64,000 nucleotides of DNA from an uncultured Coriobacteriaceae bacterium (lineage in GTDB: Bacteria > Actinomycetota > Coriobacteriia > Coriobacteriales > Atopobiaceae), in contig CACZCK010000008.1 of assembly GCA_902779675.1 (NCBI GenBank), forward strand, positions 1 to 64,000. The letters are read 5' to 3'. A program made the translations under genes and the position numbers. A model generated the notes under the pieces. The model was not told where the DNA came from, did not search any database, and saw only the letters and a program-made list of their open reading frames with translations. Positions 26,087 through 34,834 of this stretch are shown here, one piece after another (position 1 is the first letter of the stretch; every line of letters begins with the position of its first letter).

Positions 26087-29000
26087 GTGCCGCACGTCTG
26101 AGCGTCACCGACGCGGTGGAGCGTTGCGTGACCCTGCTGGCAAAGGTTGACGAGCTGGCCAACGAGGCTGCGATGCTCGAGGACCGGCGCTACCAGGCGC
26201 AGCTGGAGGTGCGCAACCGCGACGACGCGGTGGTGGACCAGCTCGTGAGCGAGCTGCAGCAGCGCGAGGACGAGCTGCTGGCAACCCTCACCGAGGTGGA
26301 GCAGCAGACGACCGAGGCCATGGCGCTCGTGGAGAACCACGTGGCCCTGCTGGAGAGCAAGATCACCGGGTTCGGCGCTCGGGCGGCGTGCGAGCGATAC
26401 CGTCAGGAGGCCAGCCGCCGGGCAGCGGCCCATCCGCTCACGCCGGCGCGCGAGCCCTGGGACCTGGTGAACCAGTTCGTGGAGGTGGGCACGCAGATCG
26501 AGGTTGCGGCCTTGGCCAACGTTCCCGGTCGTGGTGTCGACGAGCACTTTACGGCAGCCTTTGCCAAGGCACAGCAACTGCGCGACCTCAAACGCAGGGT
26601 ACATGCGCATCTCGAGTCCTACTACAACCGCTGGTACGACACGGAGATGGCAAACGCCGAGGCACATGGCCGTCAGCGTGACCGCGCGCTGGGCAGCGCG
26701 GTGGTGCACGTCAACCAAGCGCACGAGGCCTGGTTGCGGCAGTGGCGCAGCGAGTGGCAGGCTCTTGGCGCCGCCGCGCCAGCCGAGCGCCACGCCAACG
26801 GCTGGCGTGCGCGGCAGCTGGAAGGCCGGCTGACCCTCGACCGTAAGGCCTACCAGGCGCTTGGCGGTGCGGGCGACAAGGCCGTGCTCTCCGCGTACGA
26901 CGGCGCCACGGTGCTGCTCAACGACAGCATGGTGATCTGCCAGGGGTCCGGCGACGCCACGGCATCTGTGCGTGCGCTGGAGGATCAGCTGTGGCTGAGC
27001 CTGCGCGAGGTGGCAGACGTCGAGCACAGGGTGTGCCTGTGTAGCGCTGGAGCCACGCTCGACTTTGCCATGCCCGTTATGCGCTTCGTCAAAGAGCAGC
27101 CGCAGGTCACCGGAGGAAGGGTCCTCACCGACTCTGCGACGGTCGCGACGGCGCTGAAGGAGCACCTCGCGGCAATGGACGACGCCCTCCAGGGCAAGCT
27201 GGTGGGGTATGGCTCGGTGGAGGAGTTCAACCGTCGCAATGGCGCCAAACCGCTGCCGTGGCGCGTGCTGTGCGTGGCGCACTTTCCGGCGGGCTTTGAC
27301 GATCGCATGACCGCTGAGCTGCTGCGCCTTGTGGCGCAGGGTCCGCGTGCGGGTATCCGCGTGCTGGTGCAGGCCGATGCCGAGGCGGCGGCTGCGGGTC
27401 GCGGCATGCGTGCGGACGACCTGGCGCGCCAGATGCGCAGCCTGCCGCAGGCCTTTGTGGTGGCTGGCAGCGGCCCGTGGCGCAGTGCGGTGAATGGCCT
27501 CGTGCAGCTCTCCTACAAGGCGCTTTCGCCCAAGCAGGTGAGCGAGCTCGTGGCCGCTATGGCGGCTGCGACCAAGCGGCGCAGCACCGCCTCGCTCGAC
27601 CTCGCGCAGATGCTGCCCAAGGAGCGCCTGCAGCGCTGCTCGGCGGCCAGTCGTGTTTCGCTACCGTTTGGTGTCAACGAGGACGGCCGCGTGCAGTGCC
27701 TGGAGCTGGGCGACGCCGTGGCACAGGGCTCGTCGCACTGTGCGCTGGTGGTGGGTCCTACGGGTTCGGGCAAATCGGTGCTGCTGCACGACCTCATTAC
27801 CAGCGCGCTGTTTTGCTACGGCCCCCAGGAGCTGCAGCTCTGCCTGCTCGACTTCAAGGAGGGCACCGAGTTTGCCCCCTACGCCAACGTGCGACTGCCG
27901 CACTTGCGCTACGTGGCGCTCGACTCTCTGCAGCAGTTTGGCGAGAGCGTGCTGGCCCAGCTGGTGGGCCTCATGCGCACGCGGGCCGAGAGCTTTAAGG
28001 CGGCCTCGGCTGGCGGTGCGCATATTGCCAACATTGCCGAGTACCGCGCGGCGGGGCACCGCATGCCGCGCATCCTGGTGGTGATGGACGAGTTCCAGGA
28101 GCTGTTTGACTGCGACCGCGACCGCAAGTGCGCCTACAGGGCCGCGGCCCACTTTGGCGAGCTGGTGAGCAAGGGCCGCGCGTTTGGCATCCACATGGTG
28201 CTGGCCACCCAGACGCTGCACCGTATCCACGAGGGCAACTACGCCATCGCCAAGGCATCGCTCGAGGAGCTGCACGTGCGCCTGGGCCTCAAGTGTTCGG
28301 AGCGCGAGTTTGCCAACCTCATGGGGCAGGCCAATGCGACGCTCTGTCGACAGAAGACCACCGACGCACGCGGCTCGGCCGTGTTCATGGAGGACTACGC
28401 CCACGGGCGGCCTGTGGGTGTGCGTGTGGCCTACCTCAAGCCCGAGCGCAGGACCAAGCTGCTGGAGCACCTGGCCTCTCGCTACAAGGGACGTGACTTC
28501 AAGCCGGCCTACGTGTTCCGCGGGACGCAGGAGGAGCGCGTGCCACTGGCGGCGCTCGCGAAGGCGTCGGCCGAGCACCAGCGAGTGTACGTGGGCAAGC
28601 CGGTGGCGCTGGGCAGGAACGTGGGGTTCGACGTGGCGCTGGGGACGCCGGCCAACCTGCTGGTGCTGGCCGAGGACCAGACCCTGCTGCACCGCGTGGG
28701 CAACACCGTGCTGGCACAGGTGGCGGCCAACGCCACCATGGCACGCCAGCTGTTCCTCTTTGACGCCGAGGCGCTGCGCGCCGCGGACGAGGGGGCGGGC
28801 GCCTTGCAGCGCCTGGCCGGCCGGGGCGTCAAGGTGCCGCGAGGGCTGGCATGCTCGGCAGCCAATGCCTTCAGGGTGCTGCCCACGCTGCGCGAGGCCT
28901 ATGACCTGTTCCAGCGCCGCAAGGAGGCTCTGGCCGCGGGGCGCGAGCTCGCGCATGCAAGCGACCCCGTCTACGTGGTGATCTTGGGTTACGAGCAGAT

Positions 29001-29448
29001 CGATCCGCTGGTGTGCCTGATGGAGGGTCGCAGCGTGGCCGACTACGACGTGACACCTGCGCCTGCCGTGCCTGCGCCTGACGCCGACCCGCTGCAGGCC
29101 ATGCTCGACGACCTGGCGGGAGATTTGGCCAACGATGCGCAGGCGTCTCCCGCCGCAAGCGTACCGCCGCGGCAGATGTTGCGTACGCTGCTGGAGAGCG
29201 GTCACCTGTGCAACTTCCACGTGGTGCTCACCTGCGGCAGCCCCGCGGCGCTCGACCGCCTGCTGCGCTCCGACCTTGCGCCGTTCAACCACCGGCTGGT
29301 GCTGCCGCGTTCCATGGGACGCACGGCGCTCGTGGACACCGACATCGACCTGCGGCACGTGCCCGATGGGTGCGTGCTGTACACCGATGGCCAGCGCGAG
29401 GCGTGGCTGGTCAAGCCCTTCGAGGTCGTGGAAGGGGGCAGCGGGTGA
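26083..29448 (+). CDS. FtsK/SpoIIIE-type tandem ATPase (EssC/EccC-like layout), cytoplasmic
   Basis: 1121 residues from ATG 26083. The N-terminal half has coiled-coil stretches (about 10-100) and no membrane segment. ATPase domain 1 is complete: Walker A GPTGSGKS at 558-565, CLLDFKEGTEF, Walker B ILVVMDEF with Asp669/Glu670, and GIHMVLATQTL. A second FtsK-like domain (about 845-1115) is degenerate: the P-loop position reads TPANLLVLAEDQ, without Gly-Lys-Ser/Thr. A working plus degenerate FtsK pair is the arrangement of type VII secretion ATPases, but those normally have membrane anchors. DNA or protein as substrate is open. Its stop overlaps the next gene's GTG. Confidence 0.85.
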   Translation: MSAARLSVTDAVERCVTLLAKVDELANEAAMLEDRRYQAQLEVRNRDDAVVDQLVSELQQREDELLATLTEVEQQTTEAMALVENHVALLESKITGFGARAACERYRQEASRRAAAHPLTPAREPWDLVNQFVEVGTQIEVAALANVPGRGVDEHFTAAFAKAQQLRDLKRRVHAHLESYYNRWYDTEMANAEAHGRQRDRALGSAVVHVNQAHEAWLRQWRSEWQALGAAAPAERHANGWRARQLEGRLTLDRKAYQALGGAGDKAVLSAYDGATVLLNDSMVICQGSGDATASVRALEDQLWLSLREVADVEHRVCLCSAGATLDFAMPVMRFVKEQPQVTGGRVLTDSATVATALKEHLAAMDDALQGKLVGYGSVEEFNRRNGAKPLPWRVLCVAHFPAGFDDRMTAELLRLVAQGPRAGIRVLVQADAEAAAAGRGMRADDLARQMRSLPQAFVVAGSGPWRSAVNGLVQLSYKALSPKQVSELVAAMAAATKRRSTASLDLAQMLPKERLQRCSAASRVSLPFGVNEDGRVQCLELGDAVAQGSSHCALVVGPTGSGKSVLLHDLITSALFCYGPQELQLCLLDFKEGTEFAPYANVRLPHLRYVALDSLQQFGESVLAQLVGLMRTRAESFKAASAGGAHIANIAEYRAAGHRMPRILVVMDEFQELFDCDRDRKCAYRAAAHFGELVSKGRAFGIHMVLATQTLHRIHEGNYAIAKASLEELHVRLGLKCSEREFANLMGQANATLCRQKTTDARGSAVFMEDYAHGRPVGVRVAYLKPERRTKLLEHLASRYKGRDFKPAYVFRGTQEERVPLAALAKASAEHQRVYVGKPVALGRNVGFDVALGTPANLLVLAEDQTLLHRVGNTVLAQVAANATMARQLFLFDAEALRAADEGAGALQRLAGRGVKVPRGLACSAANAFRVLPTLREAYDLFQRRKEALAAGRELAHASDPVYVVILGYEQIDPLVCLMEGRSVADYDVTPAPAVPAPDADPLQAMLDDLAGDLANDAQASPAASVPPRQMLRTLLESGHLCNFHVVLTCGSPAALDRLLRSDLAPFNHRLVLPRSMGRTALVDTDIDLRHVPDGCVLYTDGQREAWLVKPFEVVEGGSG

Positions 29449-29873
29449 GCGGTGGGGTGAACACCGATACGGCCTCGCTCGAGGAGGTGCTGCGCGCGGT
29501 TACGTCGTTCGCGCGGGAGACGGGCACGTTCTACCGTGGAACGGGCCTCGTGCTGGACCACTTTGAGGACGAGACGCGGCAGTATCGGCAGGGGCTCGCG
29601 GACCTGCTTGACGATCGTCCGGAGGGTGGTCAGAGCACTGGCGATGACGAGCTGGACCAGATGCTGTACGACTACGAGCGGCAAGACAGGCGAGAGCAGG
29701 CGGCCATCGAGGAGCGCATTGCGGAGCTCGACCGCCTGGTGGCCGACTACGCCGACCGCAAGGACAACCTCGCCAGTTGCCTCAAAGCGCTGGTGATGGG
29801 CGGGAACCTCGAGGACGAGGCCCGCGGCCTGCGGCATCTGCACGACATGCTGCAGGACTATCTGGAATCGTGA
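29445..29873 (+). CDS. Helical protein, 142 residues, unknown
   Basis: GTG start overlapping the ATPase stop, behind GAAGGGGG; GTG 29457 is an alternative. The protein is all-helical with heptad-like charged stretches (RQDRREQAAIEERIAELDRL), acidic overall, without signal peptide or membrane segment. It is of a size and place that fit an ATPase partner or a chaperone for the next gene. I do not recognise the family. Confidence 0.75.
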   Translation: MSGGVNTDTASLEEVLRAVTSFARETGTFYRGTGLVLDHFEDETRQYRQGLADLLDDRPEGGQSTGDDELDQMLYDYERQDRREQAAIEERIAELDRLVADYADRKDNLASCLKALVMGGNLEDEARGLRHLHDMLQDYLES

Positions 29874-29916
29874 GGCTGGCGCTCGCGTGGGGCGCCGCAA
29901 GAGGAGGGAAGCAAAG

Positions 29917-30189
29917 ATGGCAGGTGGCAGAAGTTCAGTCGACGCGATGGACAGCCTGATTCGTCAGCTGACCCAGCTGCAGCAGATCCAGCAGGACATG
30001 CAGCAGCGCGTGCGCCAGGCCTACGACAGCATCGGCAACGAGTGGAACGACCAGCAGTACGTGAACATGGGTGCCGAGATCGACGACATCGTGGCCGCGC
30101 TGAGTGCCTGCTACACGTCGCTGTCGGCGGGCACCACAAAGCTGCAGGTGCGCAAGCGCATGCTGGAGGACTACCTCAACTACCGCTAG
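29917..30189 (+). CDS. WXG100-like small helical protein
   Basis: 90 residues from ATG 29917 behind AGGAGGGA; an in-frame ATG at 29887 is further from a ribosome site. Two helices surround a central GNEWNDQQY, close in position to the WxG turn of WXG100/Esx proteins though the Gly is missing; it ends in LEDYLNYR. Following an EssC-like ATPase, it is a candidate secreted or structural helical-hairpin protein. This similarity is weak and by eye. Confidence 0.7.
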   Translation: MAGGRSSVDAMDSLIRQLTQLQQIQQDMQQRVRQAYDSIGNEWNDQQYVNMGAEIDDIVAALSACYTSLSAGTTKLQVRKRMLEDYLNYR

Positions 30190-30210
30190 GCTACGAGTAC
30201 GGGCTAGGTA

Positions 30211-30237
30211 GCTCAGAAGGGATACTCCCCTTTGAGT
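30211..30237. repeat. GGGG-TA-CCCC palindrome inside the ten-gene block
   Basis: GCTCAGAAGGGATA pairs with TCCCCTTTGAGTC in the 70-base gap between the WXG-like gene and the membrane-protein gene. It is nearly identical to the element at 52897-52930. It may reduce read-through into the last two genes. Confidence 0.75.
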
Positions 30238-30259
30238 CACGTACGGATGAGGAGAGGGC

Positions 30260-31210
30260 ATGGGGGACACGGCTGCACAGGACGCGCTGCGCGACGCGAC
30301 GGTCGAGGCGCTGCGTGCGGGAGGCATGGACCTGCTTGACAGGCCCAAGGCTTTCTTTGGCACGCTTGCCGACCTGACGCCAACCAACACGCCGTTGATG
30401 CGGGTGCTGTCCAACGTGCTCTCCAAGGCGGGAGACGAGGCGTGCGGCCGCGAGTTGTCCAAGCTCACGGCAACGAGCTCGACGCGCGACGTGGAAGCCG
30501 CCGCCAGCCGGATTGCGCATCATCTCGTGGAGCAGTATGTAGTTGAGCGTAACGTGGCCGACGACTGCGCACGCGCGCTGGCCGAGGGCGTCGCGCAGGT
30601 GCTGGGCGTCTCGGTGACGACGGCTCCCGAGGGCTTCGACATCCCTGCGTATCACCGCAACGTGTCGGTTGAGGAGAGCGTGCTCCGTGCTGGCGGCTCG
30701 GTGATGGCGTACGTCAAGCCCAAGGGCTACGACCCTAGCGAAGGCCCGTACGACATCGCGTCGCTGCCGTATGCTCGCGTGAACGTGCCCGTGAGGGCGG
30801 GCACCGCGAAGGGCACCGTGGTGAGCGTGCCGGGGGAGGGCTACTACGCGCCAGATGGCCGTCGCGGCGAGCTGCGGGTGCGCCTGCGCGAGAAGAAGCC
30901 CGACGACGCCGCGCGCAAGGCGGAGGAGGCCCGCAGGGCAGAGGCCGAGCGCCGCGCCGAGGAGGCTGCGCGCAGGGCGGAGGAAGCCGCGCGCGCGGCT
31001 CAAACCCAGTCAGGAATCAAGGCTCCCGGGCAACAGAGCGGCTGCCTCGGCATGGTGGCCAGTGCGCTTGCGCTCTTGGTCGTCGTGGGGTTGGGTCAGT
31101 TCGTTCTGGTCTTTGCCATCGAGGCGGGCGTGTTTCCCTATGTGCTGGCCGTGGCAGTCGTTGTGGGCATCATCGCAGCCATCAAGTCGAAGGTGAACGG
31201 ATCGTCCTAG
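30260..31210 (+). CDS. Membrane protein with DnaJ-C-like module
   Basis: 316 residues. Residues 8-118 (EALRAGGMDLLDRPKAFFG... to LAEGVAQVLGV) match the N-terminus of the next gene's product. Residues about 173-211 (VNVPVRAGTAKGTVVSVPGE...GRRGELRVRL) resemble the DnaJ C-terminal domain. A charged Ala/Glu/Arg helix (about 213-255) leads to two membrane segments at 272-305. GAGGAGAGGGC precedes the ATG. The likely topology places most of the protein in the cytoplasm, so it could tether the kinase/ATPase machinery to the membrane; that is inference. Confidence 0.75.
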   Translation: MGDTAAQDALRDATVEALRAGGMDLLDRPKAFFGTLADLTPTNTPLMRVLSNVLSKAGDEACGRELSKLTATSSTRDVEAAASRIAHHLVEQYVVERNVADDCARALAEGVAQVLGVSVTTAPEGFDIPAYHRNVSVEESVLRAGGSVMAYVKPKGYDPSEGPYDIASLPYARVNVPVRAGTAKGTVVSVPGEGYYAPDGRRGELRVRLREKKPDDAARKAEEARRAEAERRAEEAARRAEEAARAAQTQSGIKAPGQQSGCLGMVASALALLVVVGLGQFVLVFAIEAGVFPYVLAVAVVVGIIAAIKSKVNGSS

Positions 31211-31288
31211 GGCAACGGGGCTTAGCCAACAGCATGACGTAGTACACTGGCAGGCGTTGGCGCTGGTCAGGGCAACTAGGGGGAGGGC

Positions 31289-32215
31289 ATGGCGCAGGAG
31301 AGCTCGGCAAAGGCACTGGCAGATGCGGTGTGCGAGGCGCTCAAGTTTGGCGGACTCGACGCTCTGGGCAACCCTCAGGGGCTTTACAGCATGCTCACCG
31401 ACCTTGCCGACCAAACGAGCCCCGAGATGCGCGCGCTGCGCGGCGTGCTGCAGGAGAGTCAGGACAAGCGGTTTCTCGAGCCGCTGGCTGGTCTGAACGG
31501 ATCTTCGAGCGCTCGCGACGTGGAGGTCGCTCGGCTGCGCATGATGCACTGGATGACGGACGAGCGCCTGCTGGCGGAGGGTGTTTCGGCCTCGTGCGCG
31601 CAGGGCTTGGCCGAGGGTGTGGCACGCTATCTGGGCATCAAGCTGCCCGTGGCGGAGCCTGCGTCGAAGGCCCAGCCGACTCCGAAGGCCCAGCCGACTC
31701 CGAAGGCCGAGCCTGCAAAGAAGACCGAGCCTGCAAAGAAGGCCGAGCCGTCCCCAAAGGCGGCACCGACTCCTACGCCGAAGCCTCAGTCCCAGCCGAC
31801 GCCCGCGTCCACGCCTAAGTCGTCGCCTGCTGCCGGCAAGAAGGGCATAAGCGAGAATGCGGCCCATGCCGTGGCCGCCCTTATGTTCCTCGGTTGGTTC
31901 GTGGCCATCCTCTGGGCCGACGGACACGGCGTGCTCGATGGCTTTGACGCGCGAGGTATTCCCCGATGGATCCCAGCGCTCGGTCTGATACTCGTCGAGG
32001 TGGGCCTGCTGTATCTCATAGACGGCAGTCACCAGGCGGCTGGCTGCCTGGCTGGGTCCTTTGGCGTGCTACTCGTGTGGACGCTCATAGCGGTCGCCTG
32101 TTTCGGGCTGTTCGAGCGCATGGGCTGGAGCATGACGCTCGCGGTCCCCGTGGGTGTGTTCGTGGCTCCTCTCGCCCTCGTCTTTCTCGTCGCGGCCATC
32201 CTTCCCAAAAAGTAG
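31289..32215 (+). CDS. Membrane protein, paralogue of the preceding N-terminal domain
   Basis: 308 residues. The first 115 residues repeat the domain of the previous protein (EALKFGGLDALGNPQGLYS..., LAEGVARYLGI). A Pro/Lys/Ala/Thr linker with short repeats (KAQPTPKAQPTPKAEPAKK) spans about 128-188. At least four membrane segments follow (about 195-305), ending ILPKK. GGGGGAGGGC precedes the ATG. It is the last gene of the block. I do not recognise the membrane region. Confidence 0.75.
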   Translation: MAQESSAKALADAVCEALKFGGLDALGNPQGLYSMLTDLADQTSPEMRALRGVLQESQDKRFLEPLAGLNGSSSARDVEVARLRMMHWMTDERLLAEGVSASCAQGLAEGVARYLGIKLPVAEPASKAQPTPKAQPTPKAEPAKKTEPAKKAEPSPKAAPTPTPKPQSQPTPASTPKSSPAAGKKGISENAAHAVAALMFLGWFVAILWADGHGVLDGFDARGIPRWIPALGLILVEVGLLYLIDGSHQAAGCLAGSFGVLLVWTLIAVACFGLFERMGWSMTLAVPVGVFVAPLALVFLVAAILPKK

Positions 32216-32220
32216 CCATT

Positions 32221-32243
32221 CCAAAAGGGGCTACCCCTTTTGG
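32221..32243. terminator. Perfect GGGG-TA-CCCC palindrome after the block
   Basis: CCAAAAGGGG-CTA-CCCCTTTTGG, a perfect 10-base stem with a 3-base loop, 5 bases after the stop codon. It should terminate the ten-gene block; the T run of the arm provides a short U tract. Confidence 0.75.
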
Positions 32244-32439
32244 TACAGGTAATCATCCCCTTGGTTCGGCCTGCATAAGCCGCTGCCCATGCGCATGTGC
32301 CGCCGCCCGATAATAGGTTTGCTCGGCGTATGGGCAAGGGTATGCTAGGAAGGCCGTGCATACGGCATCCCTTGGGAATGGCGTGGCGGCCCGGTGCGTC
32401 CTCTCGTGCCAGCCGCCGCAAATGGCTTTAGGAGGAACC

Positions 32440-34500
32440 ATGGCAAAGGAAGTACCTGTCAAGAACGTTGTCCTCGTGGGTCAGGCCGGCACCGGCAAGA
32501 CCATGGTGGCCGAGGCGATGCTGCACCTCACCGGCAAGACCACGCGTCTGGGTGGCCATGCTGGCACCAAGCCCACGCTCGACTATGACGGCCAGGAAGG
32601 CGCGCGCGGCTTCTCCATCTCCACCACCATGGCTCCCATCGAGTGGGGCGGCACCCGCATCAACGTTCTCGATGCCCCCTGCTACCCCGACTTTGTGGGT
32701 GACGCGTACACGGCCATGAGCGCCGCCGAGACCGCCCTGTTTGTGGTCGACGCCAACGACGGCCCGCAGACCACCACCACCCGCTTGTGGTTTGCCGCCG
32801 AGGACCTGTCCATCGCCCGCGCGGTGGTCATCAACCGCCTCGACCGTCCCGAGTCCGACTTCGACAGCGCCATCGACGCCTGCAAGGAGCGCTTCGGCAA
32901 CCGCGTGGGCGCCGTGACCATCCCCATGGGCACCGGCGAGGCCTTTGCCGGCATCATCGACGTCGTGCACATGAAGGCTCGCCACCTCGAGGGCACCAAG
33001 GTCGTCGAGGAGGAGATCCCTGCCGAGTTCGCCGACGCCGCCGAGACTGCGCGCGAGGAGCTCGTGGACCTCGTGGCCGAGGCCGACGACGAGATCATGA
33101 TGAAGTACCTCGAGGGCGAGGAGATCACCCAGGAGGAGCTCGAGGGTCTGCTGGCCACCGCCATCCGCGACCGCGTCTTTGTGCCCGCCTTTGCCGCCTC
33201 CGCCGTCAAGGAGGAGGGCATCATCTCCATCCTCAACGCCGCCGTGGCATGGTTCCCCACGATGGCCGACTTTGGCAAGATCCCTCTGATCAACGGCGAG
33301 AAGCTCGACATCGACCCCGAGGACGACCGTCCCGTGGCCTTCGTCTTCAAGAGCCTCAACGACCCGCAGAACGGCAAGCTCTCCTTCATCAAGGTGCTGG
33401 CTGGCACCATCACCCCGGGCATCGAGCTCATCAACGCGCGCACCAGCAAGGGCGAGCGCCTCGGTCACCTCTACAGCATGACCGGCCGCGAGACCTCCGA
33501 GGTCAAGACCGTCGCCGCCGGCGACATCTGCGTCGTGCCCAAGCTCGACGCCCTCACCGGCGACACCCTGTCTGTGACCGGCAAGGTCGAGGCCGCCGCG
33601 TTCCGCTTCCCCAACTCGCTGTACCGCATCGCCATCGAGCCCGAGGTGCGCGGCACCGAGGGCAAGGTGTACGACTTCCTGCAGAAGTCTGCCGACGCCG
33701 ACCCCACCCTCAAGGTGGAGCGCGACGAGGAGACCGCGCAGACCATCGTCTCCGCCATCGGCGAGGCTCAGGTGTCCGTGCTGCTCGAGCGCCTCGAGGA
33801 GCGCGCCAAGGTCACGGCTCGCACCGTCAAGCTGCGCATCCCGTACCGTGAGACCATCCGCCGTACCGCCACGGGCCACGGCCGTCACAAGAAGCAGACC
33901 GGTGGCTCCGGCCAGTTCGCCGACTGCCGTCTGCGCATCGAGCCCAACCCCGATCAGGGCTACGAGTTCCTCGACGAGGTCGTGGGCGGTGCCATTCCGC
34001 GCGGCTTCATTCCCGCCATCGACAAGGGCGTCCAGGAGACCATGGCCGGTGGCGTGCTGGCTGGCTACCCCATGATCGACGTCAAGGTCGCCGTGTTCGA
34101 CGGTCAGTTCCATCCGGTCGACTCCAACGAAATGGCCTTCAAGACGGCCGCCCGCCTGGGCTTCCAGGACGCCGTCAAGGACGCCGAGCCCGTGCTGCTC
34201 GAGCCCATGGCTCACCTCAAGGTCACCGTGCCCGAGAGCTACGCCGGCTCCATCATGGGCGACATCAGCGCCTCGCGCGGCCGCGTCGAGGGCATGGGCG
34301 CCGCCGGTGCCGGCGAGACCATGGTCGAGGCCACCGTGCCGTACGCCGAGGTCACCGACTACGCCACCCGCCTGCGTTCGCTGTCCCGCGGCACGGGCGA
34401 GTTCGAGCTCGAGATCAACGGCTACGAGCAGGTGCCGCACGACATCCAGCAGCGCCTGGCCGCTGAGTACCAGGAGAAGCGTGCCGCTGGCGAGCGCTAA
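32440..34500 (+). CDS. EF-G-like translational GTPase (FusA2-type)
   Basis: 686 residues from ATG 32440, 4 bases after TTTAGGAGG. EF-G domain order is complete: G1 GQAGTGKT, a G3-like DAPCYPDFVG in place of the usual DTPGHVDF, G4 NRLD in place of NKxD, then domains II-V with GRHKKQTGGSGQF (domain IV) and SRGRVEGMGAAG (domain V). The altered G3 and G4 motifs mark it as the EF-G-like paralogue seen in many actinobacteria, not the main elongation factor, which usually lies in the str operon. Its role is uncertain; ribosome recycling or a stress role is possible. Confidence 0.9.
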   Translation: MAKEVPVKNVVLVGQAGTGKTMVAEAMLHLTGKTTRLGGHAGTKPTLDYDGQEGARGFSISTTMAPIEWGGTRINVLDAPCYPDFVGDAYTAMSAAETALFVVDANDGPQTTTTRLWFAAEDLSIARAVVINRLDRPESDFDSAIDACKERFGNRVGAVTIPMGTGEAFAGIIDVVHMKARHLEGTKVVEEEIPAEFADAAETAREELVDLVAEADDEIMMKYLEGEEITQEELEGLLATAIRDRVFVPAFAASAVKEEGIISILNAAVAWFPTMADFGKIPLINGEKLDIDPEDDRPVAFVFKSLNDPQNGKLSFIKVLAGTITPGIELINARTSKGERLGHLYSMTGRETSEVKTVAAGDICVVPKLDALTGDTLSVTGKVEAAAFRFPNSLYRIAIEPEVRGTEGKVYDFLQKSADADPTLKVERDEETAQTIVSAIGEAQVSVLLERLEERAKVTARTVKLRIPYRETIRRTATGHGRHKKQTGGSGQFADCRLRIEPNPDQGYEFLDEVVGGAIPRGFIPAIDKGVQETMAGGVLAGYPMIDVKVAVFDGQFHPVDSNEMAFKTAARLGFQDAVKDAEPVLLEPMAHLKVTVPESYAGSIMGDISASRGRVEGMGAAGAGETMVEATVPYAEVTDYATRLRSLSRGTGEFELEINGYEQVPHDIQQRLAAEYQEKRAAGER

Positions 34501-34536
34501 CCCGCAGGCAGCAAAGGCTGCATGAACCATCGACTC

Positions 34537-34570
34537 GGGAGGGGCTTCCGGCAGGTGCCGGGAGCCCCTC
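34537..34570 (+). terminator. Terminator after the EF-G-like gene
   Basis: GAGGGGCTTCCGG pairs with CCGGGAGCCCCTC around CAGGTG, followed by ATTTTG. Confidence 0.8.
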
Positions 34571-34603
34571 ATTTTGTGTGCCGCGCCTTTGGGCGGGCAG
34601 GTG

Positions 34604-34834
34604 CTACGTGCTTGCAACGAGGGCTGGCGGCAGGAGGTTGCCTGCGGGCTTGGTGCGGCTCCCGCGGAGCATTCTATGCACCTGGCGGGCGAGTCGGCCT
34701 CCCACGTGGTAGTCCTCGAGGTCGTCGGGGGAGACGCGTATTACCGTCCACTCTCCGTCCATCTCCGGTTGTCCCTTGTACGTGCCGTCGCCGACCCTCA
34801 CCATCAGCCTTGCATCGGGCCAATACATTGCCAT
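34604..34834 (-). CDS. Small conserved-looking protein, unknown
   Basis: 76 residues from ATG 34834, 5 bases after GAAGGGGG; ATG 34828 is a second candidate. The sequence is soluble (MYWPDARLMVRVGDG, WTVIRVSPDDLEDYHVGGR) with no membrane segment. The strong ribosome site and well-formed composition support a real gene. The function is not recognised. The 295 bases between it and the next gene hold no evident feature but a -10-like TATCAT at 35082-35087. Confidence 0.7.
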   Translation of the reverse strand: MAMYWPDARLMVRVGDGTYKGQPEMDGEWTVIRVSPDDLEDYHVGGRLARQVHRMLRGSRTKPAGNLLPPALVAST

